Shown: positions 1 through 8,872, counted from the first letter of the stretch. The stretch is 64,000 nucleotides of DNA from Jeotgalibacillus alimentarius (GCF_000829445.1 NZ_JXRQ01000025.1:186001-250000), one strand, 5' to 3'. Program-made: numbers and translations. The notes: generated by a model from the letters alone, not told the origin.

Positions 1-77
1 TTACTCTGGTCCACAGTCTCTATCATTTTACCCAGTATCGAATCGAGTACCTGGGTATCTATACTATTTGCGGACAC
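1..77 (-). CDS. degS: Sensor histidine kinase DegS, N-terminal fragment (runs off the left edge)
   Basis: Read on the minus strand, a GTG at 77-75 opens a frame that stays open to the window edge (25 codons). The visible residues include VLDSILGKM and ETVDQS, which match from memory the conserved DegS N-terminus (VLDSILMKM, KTVDGS in B. subtilis). An AAAGGAGT ribosome binding site lies at 84-91, six bases before the GTG. DegS is the cytoplasmic kinase of the DegS-DegU two-component system controlling exoenzymes, motility and competence. Its divergent placement against yvyE is the B. subtilis arrangement and supports the call. Only the first 25 residues are visible, so kinase motifs cannot be checked. 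Confidence 0.82.
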   Translation of the reverse strand, partial: MSANSIDTQVLDSILGKMIETVDQS

Positions 78-341
78 GTGCAGACTCCTTTCTCTCGTAT
101 ACATGTCTTTACAAAAAATTATACTGTTAAACCAGTAAAATTGAAAGTATTGTAGTAAATAAACTTTACCACCGCAACATGTCGAAATTACTCAAAAAAG
201 AAGCTATTTTAAGATACCTTTTTGGCCCCGGTTTATTAAATAAGACCTTATCTATTATAACATCATCACTTTGTCGCGATATTAAAGTTGCATTACAAAT
301 GACGCATATGACATTTCACCTTTATTTCATCTCTGCAAAAA

Positions 342-371
342 ATGACGCAGGAGCACGTTTCTTGTTATAAT
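342..371 (+). promoter_or_regulatory. Probable sigma-A promoter of yvyE
   Basis: A perfect TATAAT is at 366-371, with ATGACG (4 of 6 matches to TTGACA) at 342-347 and an 18-base spacer. It lies 33 bases before the yvyE ATG. The call rests on sequence match and position only. Confidence 0.5.
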
Positions 372-404
372 TGTGTAACAAACACACAGATAAAGGAGCA
401 AAAT

Positions 405-1043
405 ATGCTTAAAAAGTATCTAACCGTCGCGGGAGAAAGTGAAAGTGAGATCGTTATTCAAAAGTCCCGCTTTATCACCTATACAAAACGCACTGAAACA
501 GAAGAAGAGGCTCAGGCGTTTATTCAGGAAATTAAAAAGAAACATCCTTCCGCCAATCACAATTGTTCAGCCTATATGATCGGAGAACACGATCTGATCC
601 AAAAAGCCAATGATGACGGTGAGCCGTCCGGGACTGCAGGCGTCCCGATGCTTGAAGTGCTAAAGAAACAGGGTCTAAAGGACACAACTGTTGTGGTGAC
701 GCGTTACTTCGGAGGTATTAAGCTTGGTGGCGGCGGTCTGATCCGTGCATACGGCAAGTCGGTTACTGAAGGGTTAAAAGCAGCAGGAATCGTTGAACGG
801 TCACTAAATAGAATCATGACGTCTAAAATGGATTACACATGGCTTGGTAAAGTCGAGAATGAAGTGCGCTCTTCTCCATATCCTTTAAAAGAGATTCACT
901 ATCTTGAAGATGTAGCAGTTGAAACGTATGTTGAAGAAGATGACATTGATTCTTTTACAGCCTGGATGACAGAACTGACGAACGGGCAGGCTGTCATTGA
1001 ACAGGGTGAAATGGTTTACCGGGAGCAAATTGTAACTGAATAA
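405..1043 (+). CDS. yvyE: YigZ/IMPACT family protein (YvyE)
   Basis: This 212-residue cytoplasmic protein belongs to the YigZ/YvyE (UPF0029, IMPACT N-terminal) family. The signature lies in the N-terminal half: DDGEPSGTAG, then VVVTRYFGGIKLGGGGL and the following RAYGKSV. A second small ferredoxin-like domain follows. The start at 405 is chosen because AAGGAG lies 8 bases upstream; the frame is open further up, but no better start is seen. Length matches the family (about 210). The exact biochemical role of bacterial members is unsettled; the eukaryotic homologue IMPACT acts in translational control. Neighbours degS (divergent) and the LCP gene (downstream) reproduce B. subtilis synteny. Confidence 0.9.
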   Translation: MLKKYLTVAGESESEIVIQKSRFITYTKRTETEEEAQAFIQEIKKKHPSANHNCSAYMIGEHDLIQKANDDGEPSGTAGVPMLEVLKKQGLKDTTVVVTRYFGGIKLGGGGLIRAYGKSVTEGLKAAGIVERSLNRIMTSKMDYTWLGKVENEVRSSPYPLKEIHYLEDVAVETYVEEDDIDSFTAWMTELTNGQAVIEQGEMVYREQIVTE

Positions 1044-1079
1044 TCGACAATTGTAATGAAAGTTTCATTTTACTGATAG

Positions 1080-1140
1080 CGGGAAAACAAGTAAAATAGA
1101 GATTGGCGATTCTTTTGCCGCTCTATGACAGGTTTTCCCG
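1080..1140. repeat. Nested inverted repeat between yvyE and the LCP gene
   Basis: Outer arms CGGGAAAAC (1080-1088) and GTTTTCCCG (1132-1140) are perfect complements. Inside them ATAGAG (1096-1101) pairs with CTCTAT (1121-1126), and GGC pairs with GCC. No T-run follows, so it is not a standard terminator. It may be an attenuating leader structure or a small palindromic element. Confidence 0.55.
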
Positions 1141-1197
1141 GTCATAAGAAACGAAGATCATGATTTGGAAATCCCGAGTAAAGGAGCCACTCGAAAT

Positions 1198-2280
1198 ATG
1201 GACAGAAAAACGTATAAGAAAAAGGCGAAAGCAAAGCGCATCAGAAAGATGATGCTGATGGTGGGTATCCCGCTGCTTTTAATCGCTGTATCCGGGCTAG
1301 TATACGGTGGCTATTTGTATACAAAAGCTCAAAATGTGGCTGATGATTCTTTCGAAGAAGTTGAAGGAAGAGACCAGTCAGAACTTCGCGAAAAAGAAGT
1401 TGATCCTGATGTTGATAATGTATCCGTCCTGTTTTTAGGTGTAGATGGAAGTGACGTGCGTGAAGAAGCTGCCGGATTTGAAAACGGCACAACACGTACA
1501 GATGCGATTATCCTGGCTACATTAAATAATGATGATAAATCAGTCAAATTGACAAGTATTCCACGTGATACACTTGCTTACATTCCTGAAGTGGATTACG
1601 AAGATAAAATCAATCATGCACACGCATTCGGCGGACCTAAGGCTTCAATGGAAGCTGTTGAAGAACTGCTTGATGTACCGGTTGACTATTATGTACGTAT
1701 GAACTTCTATGCATTTATGGATGTAGTAAATGCACTGAATGGTGTTGAAGTGGATGTACCATTTAATATGTATGAAATGAACTCGGATGACCAGAAAGAT
1801 GCGATCTTCCTTGAAGAAGGCCGTCAGACAGTAGATGGTGAAGAAGCACTTGCTTTTGTCCGCTCAAGACATATGGATAGTGACATTGCCCGCGGCGAAC
1901 GCCAGCAGGAAGTCATTGACGCGATTCTTGATAAAGCAAAATCTGCCGGTTCGATTAACCGCTACGCTGATGTGATTGATGCAGTCGGCGACAATATGAA
2001 AACAAATATGAGATTCTCAGAGATGAGAGCATTTATGTCTTACGCATTGAACTCTAACCTGTCAGTTGATATGCACACATTGGCTGGTGAAGGCGTTATG
2101 TATGACGGTGTCTACTATTATGAAGCTTATGAAGATGAACTCGAAACAGTCCGCGCTGACCTGCGCGAACACCTGGGACTCTCATCATTCGTCTCAAACG
2201 ATGAGTCATCAAGCCTGACAGAAGACAACACGTACAGCGAAAGTGAAACAGCTCAGGAAGATGAAGACTCAGAATGGTAA
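1198..2280 (+). CDS. LytR-CpsA-Psr (LCP) family glycopolymer ligase, TagV-like
   Basis: This 360-residue membrane-anchored enzyme should transfer undecaprenyl-pyrophosphate-linked cell wall polymers to peptidoglycan MurNAc on the outer face of the membrane. A basic N-terminus is followed by one membrane segment (about residues 18-42). The LCP domain then shows TRTDAI, SIPRDT, KINHAHAFGG and the RSRH...ARGERQQ signature. These carry the arginines and aspartates that bind the polyprenyl pyrophosphate in this family. The C-terminal tail is acidic and serine-rich. ATG 1198 has AAGGAG 11 bases upstream; an upstream in-frame TTG at 1165 has no good site. Position between yvyE and tagO matches B. 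subtilis yvhJ (tagV), so orthology is likely but inferred from synteny. Confidence 0.9.
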   Translation: MDRKTYKKKAKAKRIRKMMLMVGIPLLLIAVSGLVYGGYLYTKAQNVADDSFEEVEGRDQSELREKEVDPDVDNVSVLFLGVDGSDVREEAAGFENGTTRTDAIILATLNNDDKSVKLTSIPRDTLAYIPEVDYEDKINHAHAFGGPKASMEAVEELLDVPVDYYVRMNFYAFMDVVNALNGVEVDVPFNMYEMNSDDQKDAIFLEEGRQTVDGEEALAFVRSRHMDSDIARGERQQEVIDAILDKAKSAGSINRYADVIDAVGDNMKTNMRFSEMRAFMSYALNSNLSVDMHTLAGEGVMYDGVYYYEAYEDELETVRADLREHLGLSSFVSNDESSSLTEDNTYSESETAQEDEDSEW

Positions 2281-2285
2281 CAAAA

Positions 2286-2311
2286 AGAGCGCCCAGCCGG
2301 CGCTCTTTTTT
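2286..2311 (+). terminator. Intrinsic terminator after the LCP gene
   Basis: AGAGCGCC (2286-2293) pairs with GGCGCTCT (2299-2306), followed by a T-run. Confidence 0.85.
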
Positions 2312-2407
2312 ATATCTATCTTTTATTTATTGATAAGTCTACAGTGTAGTGAATTAAAATAATATATTGCCACAACCATTTTCTATAAAATAAACTGAGG
2401 TTCATTG

Positions 2408-2545
2408 TAGTGGAAGGTGGAGACTCCAGCAGGAGAAGCGTGACAGCTGAAACCCCGCAAACGCAAAGCGTCGAGGAGGCTCACCGGGTCCACAAAACGG
2501 GCTAACCACTTGGAAAGCATCCGCCTGTCACGCAGCAAGCCGGTT
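2408..2545 (-). repeat. Bacillales-type ~150 bp imperfect palindromic repeat, copy 1
   Basis: The segment contains GGAGACTCCAGCAGGAGAAG, ACCCCGCAA and GAGGAGGCTCA. These are the reverse complement of blocks shared with copies at 3842-3987 and 11043-11190 (CTCCTG.TGGAGTC, GGGGTCTCACCTG). Orientation is opposite to the other two. Similar elements are, from memory, scattered through many Bacillus-related genomes; their function is unknown. It sits between the convergent LCP and tagO genes. Confidence 0.75.
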
Positions 2546-2553
2546 TCATCCAC

Positions 2554-2582
2554 AAAAAAAGTTGAGACATCTGCGTCTCAAC
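2554..2582 (-). terminator. Intrinsic terminator of tagO
   Basis: GTTGAGAC (2561-2568) pairs with GTCTCAAC (2575-2582). On the minus strand the stem is followed by a run of seven T (A-run 2554-2560). It may also work on the plus strand, since a T-run follows there too. Confidence 0.85.
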
Positions 2583-2590
2583 TTTTTTAT

Positions 2591-3640
2591 CTATTCCCGC
2601 GCATTCCTCACGCGCATTAATTTCATTAATGGTCTGTAATCTTTCCCGACAAGTCCGATGCTCTCTGCAAAAAGCTCAATTGCAATCAGCATGACACCGA
2701 TCACTAATACTGAACCCCATACTGTAGACATCGAGAAGATCAGTGCAGACATTCCGAATGTTGCAGCAATCGCATAGATGATCAATACAGTCTGCTTATG
2801 AGAATAACCAAGTGCCAGCAATCTGTGGTGCAAGTGGTTTTTATCAGGTGCAGATAATGGCTGCTTATTAACAAAACGTCTCAAGATCGCAAAGAATGTA
2901 TCAGAGATCGGTACACCAAGCACAATAATTGGAATGATCAGTGAGATCACTGTTACGTTTTTGAACCCAAGCAGGGCAATCACTGAAATCGCAAATCCGA
3001 GGAATAGTGCCCCCGTGTCTCCCATAAAGATTTTTGCCGGATGAAAGTTGTAGACTAGGAATCCGAGTACACTTGCGAAAAGCAGCATGCCGATTGCCAT
3101 AACGAAAATGTTTCCGTCAAGCAGGGCCATCAGACTGATTGTCCCAAGTGCAATAGAAGATACACCTGCAGCCAGTCCATCAAGTCCGTCAATCAGGTTC
3201 ACTGCGTTTGTAATACCAACAATCCAAAGGACTGTCATCGGAATACTGAACAAGCCGAATTCAAGCTGGCCGCCAAACGGCAGGTTGATATATTCAAGCT
3301 GAATGCCTCCAAGAACAACAACGAGTGCTGCAGCAATTTGACCAAGCAGCTTCACTTTTGCTGAAAGTTCACGCATATCATCGAGCACGCCGACAATAAT
3401 AATGATGATACTTCCGAAAAGCAGCGGCCAAGCAGCTTCATTTTGCGGATTGATCAACACAAATCCAATCACAAAACTGAGGAAAATCGCCAGTCCTCCG
3501 AGTCTTGGCATAATCTTCTGGTGGACTTTTCTGTAATTCGGTTTATCAGTAGCGCCTATTTTAAAGGCAAGTTTTTTTACAATCGGTGTTAGAATAATCG
3601 AGCTGATAAAGACGATCAGCAGATTCGTTAAAAAAATCAT
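2591..3640 (-). CDS. tagO: Undecaprenyl-phosphate GlcNAc-1-phosphate transferase TagO
   Basis: This 349-residue polytopic protein of the MraY/WecA/TagO family transfers GlcNAc-1-P to undecaprenyl phosphate. That is the first step of wall teichoic acid and secondary cell wall polymer synthesis. Family signatures are present: the catalytic DD of LDDMRE (about 87-88), NAVNLIDGLDGLA (145-157), GDTGALFLG (208-216) and the HLHHRLL loop near 276. Around ten hydrophobic segments are visible. The ATG has GAGGAG eight bases upstream. In this locus its product is the likely lipid-linked starter for the polymer made by the operon ending at 3997, though the two are separated by a repeat and probably transcribed apart. 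Confidence 0.95.
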   Translation of the reverse strand: MIFLTNLLIVFISSIILTPIVKKLAFKIGATDKPNYRKVHQKIMPRLGGLAIFLSFVIGFVLINPQNEAAWPLLFGSIIIIIVGVLDDMRELSAKVKLLGQIAAALVVVLGGIQLEYINLPFGGQLEFGLFSIPMTVLWIVGITNAVNLIDGLDGLAAGVSSIALGTISLMALLDGNIFVMAIGMLLFASVLGFLVYNFHPAKIFMGDTGALFLGFAISVIALLGFKNVTVISLIIPIIVLGVPISDTFFAILRRFVNKQPLSAPDKNHLHHRLLALGYSHKQTVLIIYAIAATFGMSALIFSMSTVWGSVLVIGVMLIAIELFAESIGLVGKDYRPLMKLMRVRNARE

Positions 3641-3841
3641 AAGTTTCCTCCTCGAAAACGGTCCGCTTTCATAAATGGAAAATGATTGATTTCACTTTCC
3701 ATGCAGATTATAGCACAAGTTGTCATAAAAAGAGAACAGTTTCCCAAACTTTAAATCGTTGGTCCTACCACTTCTTCATTGAACAGACGATTGAACCGGG
3801 GATAAGTTTCACTTTCTAATTTATTTTTTCTGTTGAAGTTG

Positions 3842-3987
3842 GCTGGTGATTTCCGCTCCAGGCGGACGCTTTCCAAGTGGATGGGCCGTTTTTTTGCTCC
3901 ATTAGACCTCCTCAGGCTTCGCCTTGCGGGGTCTCACCTGTACGTTTTATCCCGCTGGAGTCACCGCCTTCCGCTCCAATCACCAGC
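3842..3987 (+). repeat. Bacillales-type ~150 bp imperfect palindromic repeat, copy 2
   Basis: Terminal inverted arms GCTGGTGATT (3842-3851) and AATCACCAGC (3978-3987) are perfect complements. Inside are GGCGGACGCTTTCC, GGGGTCTCACCTG and GGAGTCACCGCCTTCCGCTC, shared with copy 3. It fills most of the gene-free stretch 3641-3996; the remainder (3641-3841) shows no feature apart from the tagO ribosome binding site. Confidence 0.8.
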
Positions 3988-3996
3988 TGTGCAGAA

Positions 3997-5520
3997 TCAT
4001 CGATGACCTTTAACTAAATTCTTTATTTTATTCAATAACTTCTTCGACTGATCTGTCCATATGACTAATACCAGGTAGCCTGCTGCGAGGATCATTGCGG
4101 ATAAGATGAGGCTAAGTAATCCGCTAGATACGTGCATATAATTAAAAATACCCCCTAATGCAACAGATAAAACAAGGATCTTCATGAGTGGTTTGCCAGC
4201 ATTCGGAACCAGCCCCAATTTCACCTTTGCCATTACGAGAAGCATCACAAGCTGTGTGAGCCCACTGATCGTCATTCCCCAGGCAATAGCCGCGGCACCA
4301 ATCGTTCCGGTTAACAGGAAGATCACGCTAATATTAACAGCAAAAACATTGATCGCGCCAATCCACACAGCAAGCCAGTTCAGGTTATGCGCATAAAAGA
4401 ATCTTGTCAGGTACACATTAAGTGCATGCGCCGTCATGCCAATTACAAAGATCTGAAGAAGGCCGGCTGTAATAGCAGAATCTTCACTGCTAAAGGCACC
4501 ATATTCGAACACAATTCCAATCAAGGCATTTGCATGAAAATAAACAAAAACTGATGCCGGAATAATCAGCAGACACAAATATGTGATCCCTTTTGTGTAC
4601 ATCTGCTGTAACTCATGCGTTTCTTTTTTCACAGCCATCTGACTGATCAATGGAAACAGGACAGTGGTAACAGCTGTGATGAGAATGCTCTGAGGGATCT
4701 GTATGAGCTTTGATGAATAGTTCAGTGCTGCAATCGTTCCGTCTCCCATACCGGAAGCAAAAACACGCTGAAGCAGAAAGTACAGCTGGATGGTTGCCCC
4801 GCCAATTAAAATTGGCAGCGCACGCCAGAGATACCTCTTCATCAGTCCATCAGACCCGCCGCTAAAAGCAGTTCCAAGTGACAGGTGACGCTTTTTCAAC
4901 TCTGTCAACAAATAGCCATACATCAGCACAGCCGCTGCAAGCACCGACCAGGCATACGCATCAATCCCAATCACAGGCATAAACACGACTGCCCCGCCTA
5001 CATACACAATGTTAAATAAAAGCGGTGCGAGTGCTGAAGCTTTATAAAACCTGTTGGCATTCAGGTAGCCGGTAAAGAGCATAGATACCGTTAAAAAGAA
5101 CGTACCAAGCGCCATGATTCTGAACAAATCAGCTGTCAGTGCCTGCGTGTCACCGTCCATCCCGCCAAAAAACAGACTGATAAATAAATCAGGTACTAAA
5201 AAAAAGAGCAGCGAACACCCTGCTGCTGCCAGACCTGTATATGTAAAAATAACGGATGCCGCTTTTCTTTTACCCTGATCAGCTTCATGCGTATAAACAC
5301 TGATAAAAGCAGTGGTCAGCGCGCCGCCTGCTGCAAGGTAAATAAAGTTCGGAATCGTATAGGCAGCGATAATCGCATCAGCCTCTGCGCTCGTGCCAAA
5401 GTGAACACCAATGGCTACTTCCCTCAGAAAACCGATCAGTCTGGCAATCAGGTTAATGACTGCCACACTGCCGATAATTGCTGCGATCTGACGTGGTGTA
5501 AATGATTTCATATGATTCAT
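3997..5520 (-). CDS. MurJ/MviN-type (MOP superfamily) lipid-linked glycan flippase
   Basis: This roughly 507-residue integral membrane protein has about 13-14 hydrophobic segments. The N-terminal region ARLIGFLREV...FG, with AEADAIIAAYTIPN, is typical of MurJ/MviN. Such proteins flip undecaprenyl-pyrophosphate-linked glycans to the outer leaflet. As the last gene of the csaB-glycosyltransferase operon it is more likely the exporter of that polymer than the housekeeping lipid II flippase, but this is inference. The start is uncertain. ATG 5520 lies four bases after the upstream stop and suggests translational coupling; ATG 5511 is possible. A TTG at 5550 coincides with the only GAGGAG and is unlikely. 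Confidence 0.85.
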   Translation of the reverse strand: MNHMKSFTPRQIAAIIGSVAVINLIARLIGFLREVAIGVHFGTSAEADAIIAAYTIPNFIYLAAGGALTTAFISVYTHEADQGKRKAASVIFTYTGLAAAGCSLLFFLVPDLFISLFFGGMDGDTQALTADLFRIMALGTFFLTVSMLFTGYLNANRFYKASALAPLLFNIVYVGGAVVFMPVIGIDAYAWSVLAAAVLMYGYLLTELKKRHLSLGTAFSGGSDGLMKRYLWRALPILIGGATIQLYFLLQRVFASGMGDGTIAALNYSSKLIQIPQSILITAVTTVLFPLISQMAVKKETHELQQMYTKGITYLCLLIIPASVFVYFHANALIGIVFEYGAFSSEDSAITAGLLQIFVIGMTAHALNVYLTRFFYAHNLNWLAVWIGAINVFAVNISVIFLLTGTIGAAAIAWGMTISGLTQLVMLLVMAKVKLGLVPNAGKPLMKILVLSVALGGIFNYMHVSSGLLSLILSAMILAAGYLVLVIWTDQSKKLLNKIKNLVKGHR

Positions 5521-5524
5521 CCAT

Positions 5525-6004
5525 TCAATTTTGATCAATAAACTCCTCAAGAATAGACAGGATCTTTACTCTTCCGCTTTGAAACGGCTTCGGCTCAAAC
5601 GTTTTTGCCTGTTCAAGCACTTCAGCAAAATCCTGTTCATCATTCCACTCGAGAATATGACCAGAGTCATAAAACTGCCCGACGATCTCAAGCTGGTGAT
5701 CATCATTATGCTCACCATACTTCTTCAGACGCGGCGCAGCAATCATTCTTTTGCCGATCTTAATGCCTGTAGTAATCGAGCCTGTCCCGCCGTGTGTCAC
5801 AATAAGAGACGCTTTATCGTACATCTCTTCCATCTCCGTATAGGACATAAAAGGAATCATCTTCATATTTTTTGTTTTAAATGAAGTATGACCACTTTGT
5901 ACAATGACTTCTTCACTGATCCGCCCGGCTTTTATTTGTTCTTCAATTTGTTCAAGTAATCGCTTAAAGGGCAGCTCATGGGTGCCCAACACAACAAAAA
6001 TCAA
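5525..6004 (-). CDS. Alg13/EpsF-like glycosyltransferase subunit (catalytic, nucleotide-sugar binding half)
   Basis: This 159-residue cytoplasmic protein resembles the C-terminal half of MurG-type GT-B enzymes, as in Alg13 and streptococcal Cps14G/PssE. It shows VVLGTHELPF at the start, then VTHGGTGS (the nucleotide-sugar-binding glycine loop) and KYGEHNDDHQLE near the C-terminus. The start is a TTG at 6004 that overlaps the preceding gene's stop (TTGA), with GGGGG upstream. This removes an artificial 18-residue extension. Such proteins work only with the membrane-associated Alg14-like partner, here encoded immediately upstream, adding the second sugar to the TagO product. The sugar donor cannot be read from sequence. 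Confidence 0.85.
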   Translation of the reverse strand: MIFVVLGTHELPFKRLLEQIEEQIKAGRISEEVIVQSGHTSFKTKNMKMIPFMSYTEMEEMYDKASLIVTHGGTGSITTGIKIGKRMIAAPRLKKYGEHNDDHQLEIVGQFYDSGHILEWNDEQDFAEVLEQAKTFEPKPFQSGRVKILSILEEFIDQN

Positions 6005-6477
6005 TAGATTGAACCCCCATGCACCGCTTTCGGATAATGCTCTTTCATCGTCTCCCATTGCACGATAAATAAGTCGGCAATCGGATACACCATTCTTCCC
6101 GATAGCGTAGGTGTTGTAGTTTTTGCAAAGCTTTCAATAAAAACGACCTTTTTACCGAACATCTTTGCGATATAGCACATAGGCACGGCAGTATGCGCAC
6201 CTGTCGTGACAATGACATCCGGCTTTATTTTAAAGAAATAAATAAAGGACATGATGACATTGTACGAAAACTTGAATAAGTACTTAATTGGATAATTCCT
6301 TGCACCATATACGAGAAATGACATATGATACTGGGATTTTAACTCCTCAGTAATCACTGATTTCTCGGTAATAATATGATAGTCGTATTTCTCAAATAAC
6401 GGTTTCAGCTGTAAAAGCTGTGTCAGGTGTCCGCCCACTGATGATATGAAGAGCACCTTTTTATTCCGTGACGCCAT
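6001..6477 (-). CDS. Alg14/EpsE-like glycosyltransferase subunit (membrane-associated half)
   Basis: This 158-residue protein resembles Alg14 and Cps14F/PssD. It begins KKVLFISSVGGHLTQLL (the GGHL acceptor-side loop), has a hydrophobic stretch around FSYNVIMSFIYFF that could anchor it to the membrane, and contains DVIVTTGAHTAVP. ATG 6477 has GGAGGG upstream and begins four bases after the preceding gene; its stop overlaps the next start by four bases. With the Alg13-like product it should form a split GT-B enzyme. Confidence 0.85.
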   Translation of the reverse strand: MASRNKKVLFISSVGGHLTQLLQLKPLFEKYDYHIITEKSVITEELKSQYHMSFLVYGARNYPIKYLFKFSYNVIMSFIYFFKIKPDVIVTTGAHTAVPMCYIAKMFGKKVVFIESFAKTTTPTLSGRMVYPIADLFIVQWETMKEHYPKAVHGGSIY

Positions 6478-6481
6478 TGTG

Positions 6482-7588
6482 TTACCCTCCATTAGGAAAA
6501 TAAAGCTGCCCGAGCTTCTGAATGACACGCGTTTCGTCATTTTCCGCTGCACGTTTTAATCCATTTTCCCGCAGCTTTTCCCTGTAAGAAGGATCTGACA
6601 GTACAGTCCGAATTCCCTCTGCCAGTGAAGCAGCGTTTTTCGGTTCGACCAGATGTCCTGCCTGCTGATCCAGTAAATATGGCAAACCGCCAGTACGGCT
6701 TGCAATCACAGGTGTGCCGCATGACATCGCTTCAAGCGCCACAAGCCCAAAACCTTCAATATGAGAAGGCAGGACAAACGCATCTGAAGCTGACATCCAT
6801 TCAGCCAGTTCCTTTTGATTTTTCGTTCCTACATATCTTACCACATCATCAAGGTTTCGTTTACTAATCTCTTCCTGAAGTTCAGTAAAATACCCGGGAC
6901 TTTTTTTCGCTCCGATCAGATAAAGCTTCGCCTGATCAAATGCCCCATCTTTTTTCAGTATATCAATTGCTTCTATTAATTCAGATAAGCCTTTTTGTTT
7001 AATGATATTGCCGACATAAAGAACGGCTTTTTCCTGCTGATTCATGCCAAGCTTACTACGCACCTGCTGCTTTTCATGAATGTTAAATACAGAGCGGTTT
7101 ACACCCATATTCAACAGTTCAAGCTTTTGACGGGGCGCACCAAATTCCTGTTCAATCGTGTCATACAGCTGGTTGCCGACTGCAATTGTGTGGTCAGCGT
7201 TTTTAATAATATTTTTCGTCATCCGGTGCGTCACAGGTGAGATTCTTGCCATTTTATCAATATCACCGCCGTGTGCTGTGACGATCATATTCGTCTTATA
7301 AATCTTTTTATAGAGCATACCGAACAGGCCGCTCGGAAAAACGTAATGGGCATGCACGACATCTGTCTTTTTTCCTTTAGTAATCAGGTAAATAAGATTC
7401 TTCAATGCCCAGATGCCGTATTTTTTCAGGGCGTTTACTTTACCGCCGCGCGGATCTTTAATCGCAATGACATCCACCTGATAACCCTCAGCTTTCAGTG
7501 CTTCCACCTGGTTCTTCACAAAGATGCCAAACGTCGGATGGGCAGTGGATGGATACATATTCGTGATGACTGTAATTGTTTTAGGCAT
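6482..7588 (-). CDS. GT4-family glycosyltransferase
   Basis: This 368-residue GT-B enzyme shows the N-terminal Rossmann domain (TVITNMYPS...FGIFVKNQ) and VHAHYVFPSG, TAHGGD, VGNIIKQKG. The GT4 EX7E motif lies in EGFGLVALEAMSCGTPV. It should add a sugar from a nucleotide donor to the lipid-linked polymer at the inner membrane face. ATG 7588 has GGAGGAG seven to eight bases upstream and overlaps the end of csaB by eight bases, so the genes are co-translated. Donor and linkage are not predictable from the sequence. Confidence 0.9.
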   Translation of the reverse strand: MPKTITVITNMYPSTAHPTFGIFVKNQVEALKAEGYQVDVIAIKDPRGGKVNALKKYGIWALKNLIYLITKGKKTDVVHAHYVFPSGLFGMLYKKIYKTNMIVTAHGGDIDKMARISPVTHRMTKNIIKNADHTIAVGNQLYDTIEQEFGAPRQKLELLNMGVNRSVFNIHEKQQVRSKLGMNQQEKAVLYVGNIIKQKGLSELIEAIDILKKDGAFDQAKLYLIGAKKSPGYFTELQEEISKRNLDDVVRYVGTKNQKELAEWMSASDAFVLPSHIEGFGLVALEAMSCGTPVIASRTGGLPYLLDQQAGHLVEPKNAASLAEGIRTVLSDPSYREKLRENGLKRAAENDETRVIQKLGQLYFPNGG

Positions 7589-8726
7589 TGCCGTCTCCTC
7601 CAAACCGCTGCTTAAGTGTCTCGGGAAATGCAGCAGTTTTCGCATGAAAATTTTCTGCGATTCTCTGTACGGTTTCCTGATGAGCGTGCCAGTCTTCTTC
7701 CATTAAAGAAACCTTTTCGGTCAGTGTAGATTCTGATAGTTGTTCAATCCCTGTGTAATAATCATGCTGCTCAATCAGTTTCGAGAATGAACCAACCTTC
7801 TCATGGTAGCCAACCGCAATAACCGGCGTACCCGTTCTCACCGCTAAAATTAATGAGTGAAGCCTTGTGCCGATTATAATATCCTGCTCAGCAGAGAAGT
7901 TCATCAGATCATGCGGCTTCATATTTTTATCGATAATCTTTGAATCATGCGCCATTTTCAGCCTGATATCTCTGACGACTTCAAGGTCCTGCGGATATTT
8001 AGTCGCATAAAAAGTTACTTCAATCCCTTTTTCCTCAATCAGCTTATCAAGCGCCTGCGCAAATGACGTAATATACGCCTGGTATTTCTCTTCACGATGC
8101 ACAGGCCAGTACTGGCTGCTGTAATAAGGTACCGCTGTAACAGCAACACGCTTGATCTGCTCCGTCTTTTTTCGAGGTACTTCAGGAATAAGCCCAAATG
8201 CAGGATCTGCCGTCAGTCCAATTGACTTTGTGACGCCAATTTTTTCAAGCAGCTTTTTTGAATCCTCATCACGGACTGTCACTATAGAAGCGGCATTCGT
8301 GATCTGCTTAATCAGCATCGTACCTGCAGGCGTAGTGATCGGTCCTGCCCCAACTCCCCATACAGCTACTTCACAGCCAAGTTTTTTACCGATGATCGCA
8401 ATACTTGCATAGACCGGCGCATCTCGTTTATACAGATCCATCAGCAGTCCGCCGCCGCCAATGATTAACAGATCAATTTGTTTTAAGACTTTCATATGTG
8501 AACGCAGCGTAGAAGCTGCTGCAACCAGCTTATTTGATTTCCGGACGAGCAGCGGTGCTGATTTCACCTGATGCTCTTCAATCGTTTTATGCGGGTAGTT
8601 ACTGAACACCGTAATATCCTTCCGGCTGATCCCGGCATAGGTTTCAAGACTTTGAAGCATGCCGGCTAATATTGCTTCGTCCCCATTGTTATCGTGTCCA
8701 TAATTTCCTGCAATTGCGACTCTCAT
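7581..8726 (-). CDS. csaB: Polysaccharide pyruvyl transferase CsaB
   Basis: This 381-residue enzyme of the polysaccharide pyruvyl transferase family begins MRVAIAGNYGHDNNGDEAIL and contains LIIGGGGLLMD, VWGVGAGPI, VTVRDEDS, GTRLHS and AVGYHEK. CsaB moves a pyruvate ketal from phosphoenolpyruvate onto the secondary cell wall polymer. In Bacillus anthracis and relatives that modification is required for SLH domains to bind. It leads an operon with the glycosyltransferases and flippase. The twelve SLH proteins in the next 44 kb are the obvious clients. ATG 8726 is chosen because homologues start at this MRVAIAGNY-like motif; the upstream purine tract (GGGTGATG) is only moderate. Confidence 0.95.
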   Translation of the reverse strand: MRVAIAGNYGHDNNGDEAILAGMLQSLETYAGISRKDITVFSNYPHKTIEEHQVKSAPLLVRKSNKLVAAASTLRSHMKVLKQIDLLIIGGGGLLMDLYKRDAPVYASIAIIGKKLGCEVAVWGVGAGPITTPAGTMLIKQITNAASIVTVRDEDSKKLLEKIGVTKSIGLTADPAFGLIPEVPRKKTEQIKRVAVTAVPYYSSQYWPVHREEKYQAYITSFAQALDKLIEEKGIEVTFYATKYPQDLEVVRDIRLKMAHDSKIIDKNMKPHDLMNFSAEQDIIIGTRLHSLILAVRTGTPVIAVGYHEKVGSFSKLIEQHDYYTGIEQLSESTLTEKVSLMEEDWHAHQETVQRIAENFHAKTAAFPETLKQRFGGDGNA

Positions 8727-8811
8727 CGTGTCATCACCCGGTTTCTCTGTTTTGTGCAATACGTCCATTATAGCAATTTACTCCAGCATACAAAACATAA
8801 AAAAGAACCAG

Positions 8812-8872
8812 TTTGGGAGCGGGGCGTAGAAGCAGGTCTGACCCGGGTCTACGCCAGCAACTATCACCCAAA
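8812..8872. repeat. Nested inverted repeat between csaB and the amidase gene
   Basis: GGCGTAGA (8823-8830) pairs with TCTACGCC (8848-8855), and outer TTTGGG (8812-8817) pairs with CCCAAA (8867-8872). Its unusually GC-rich core differs from neighbouring intergenic DNA. No function is evident. Confidence 0.5.

Noticed and set aside
179-370. A 63-codon open frame before yvyE
   Set aside because: No ribosome binding site, no recognisable motif, and it overlaps the yvyE promoter region.
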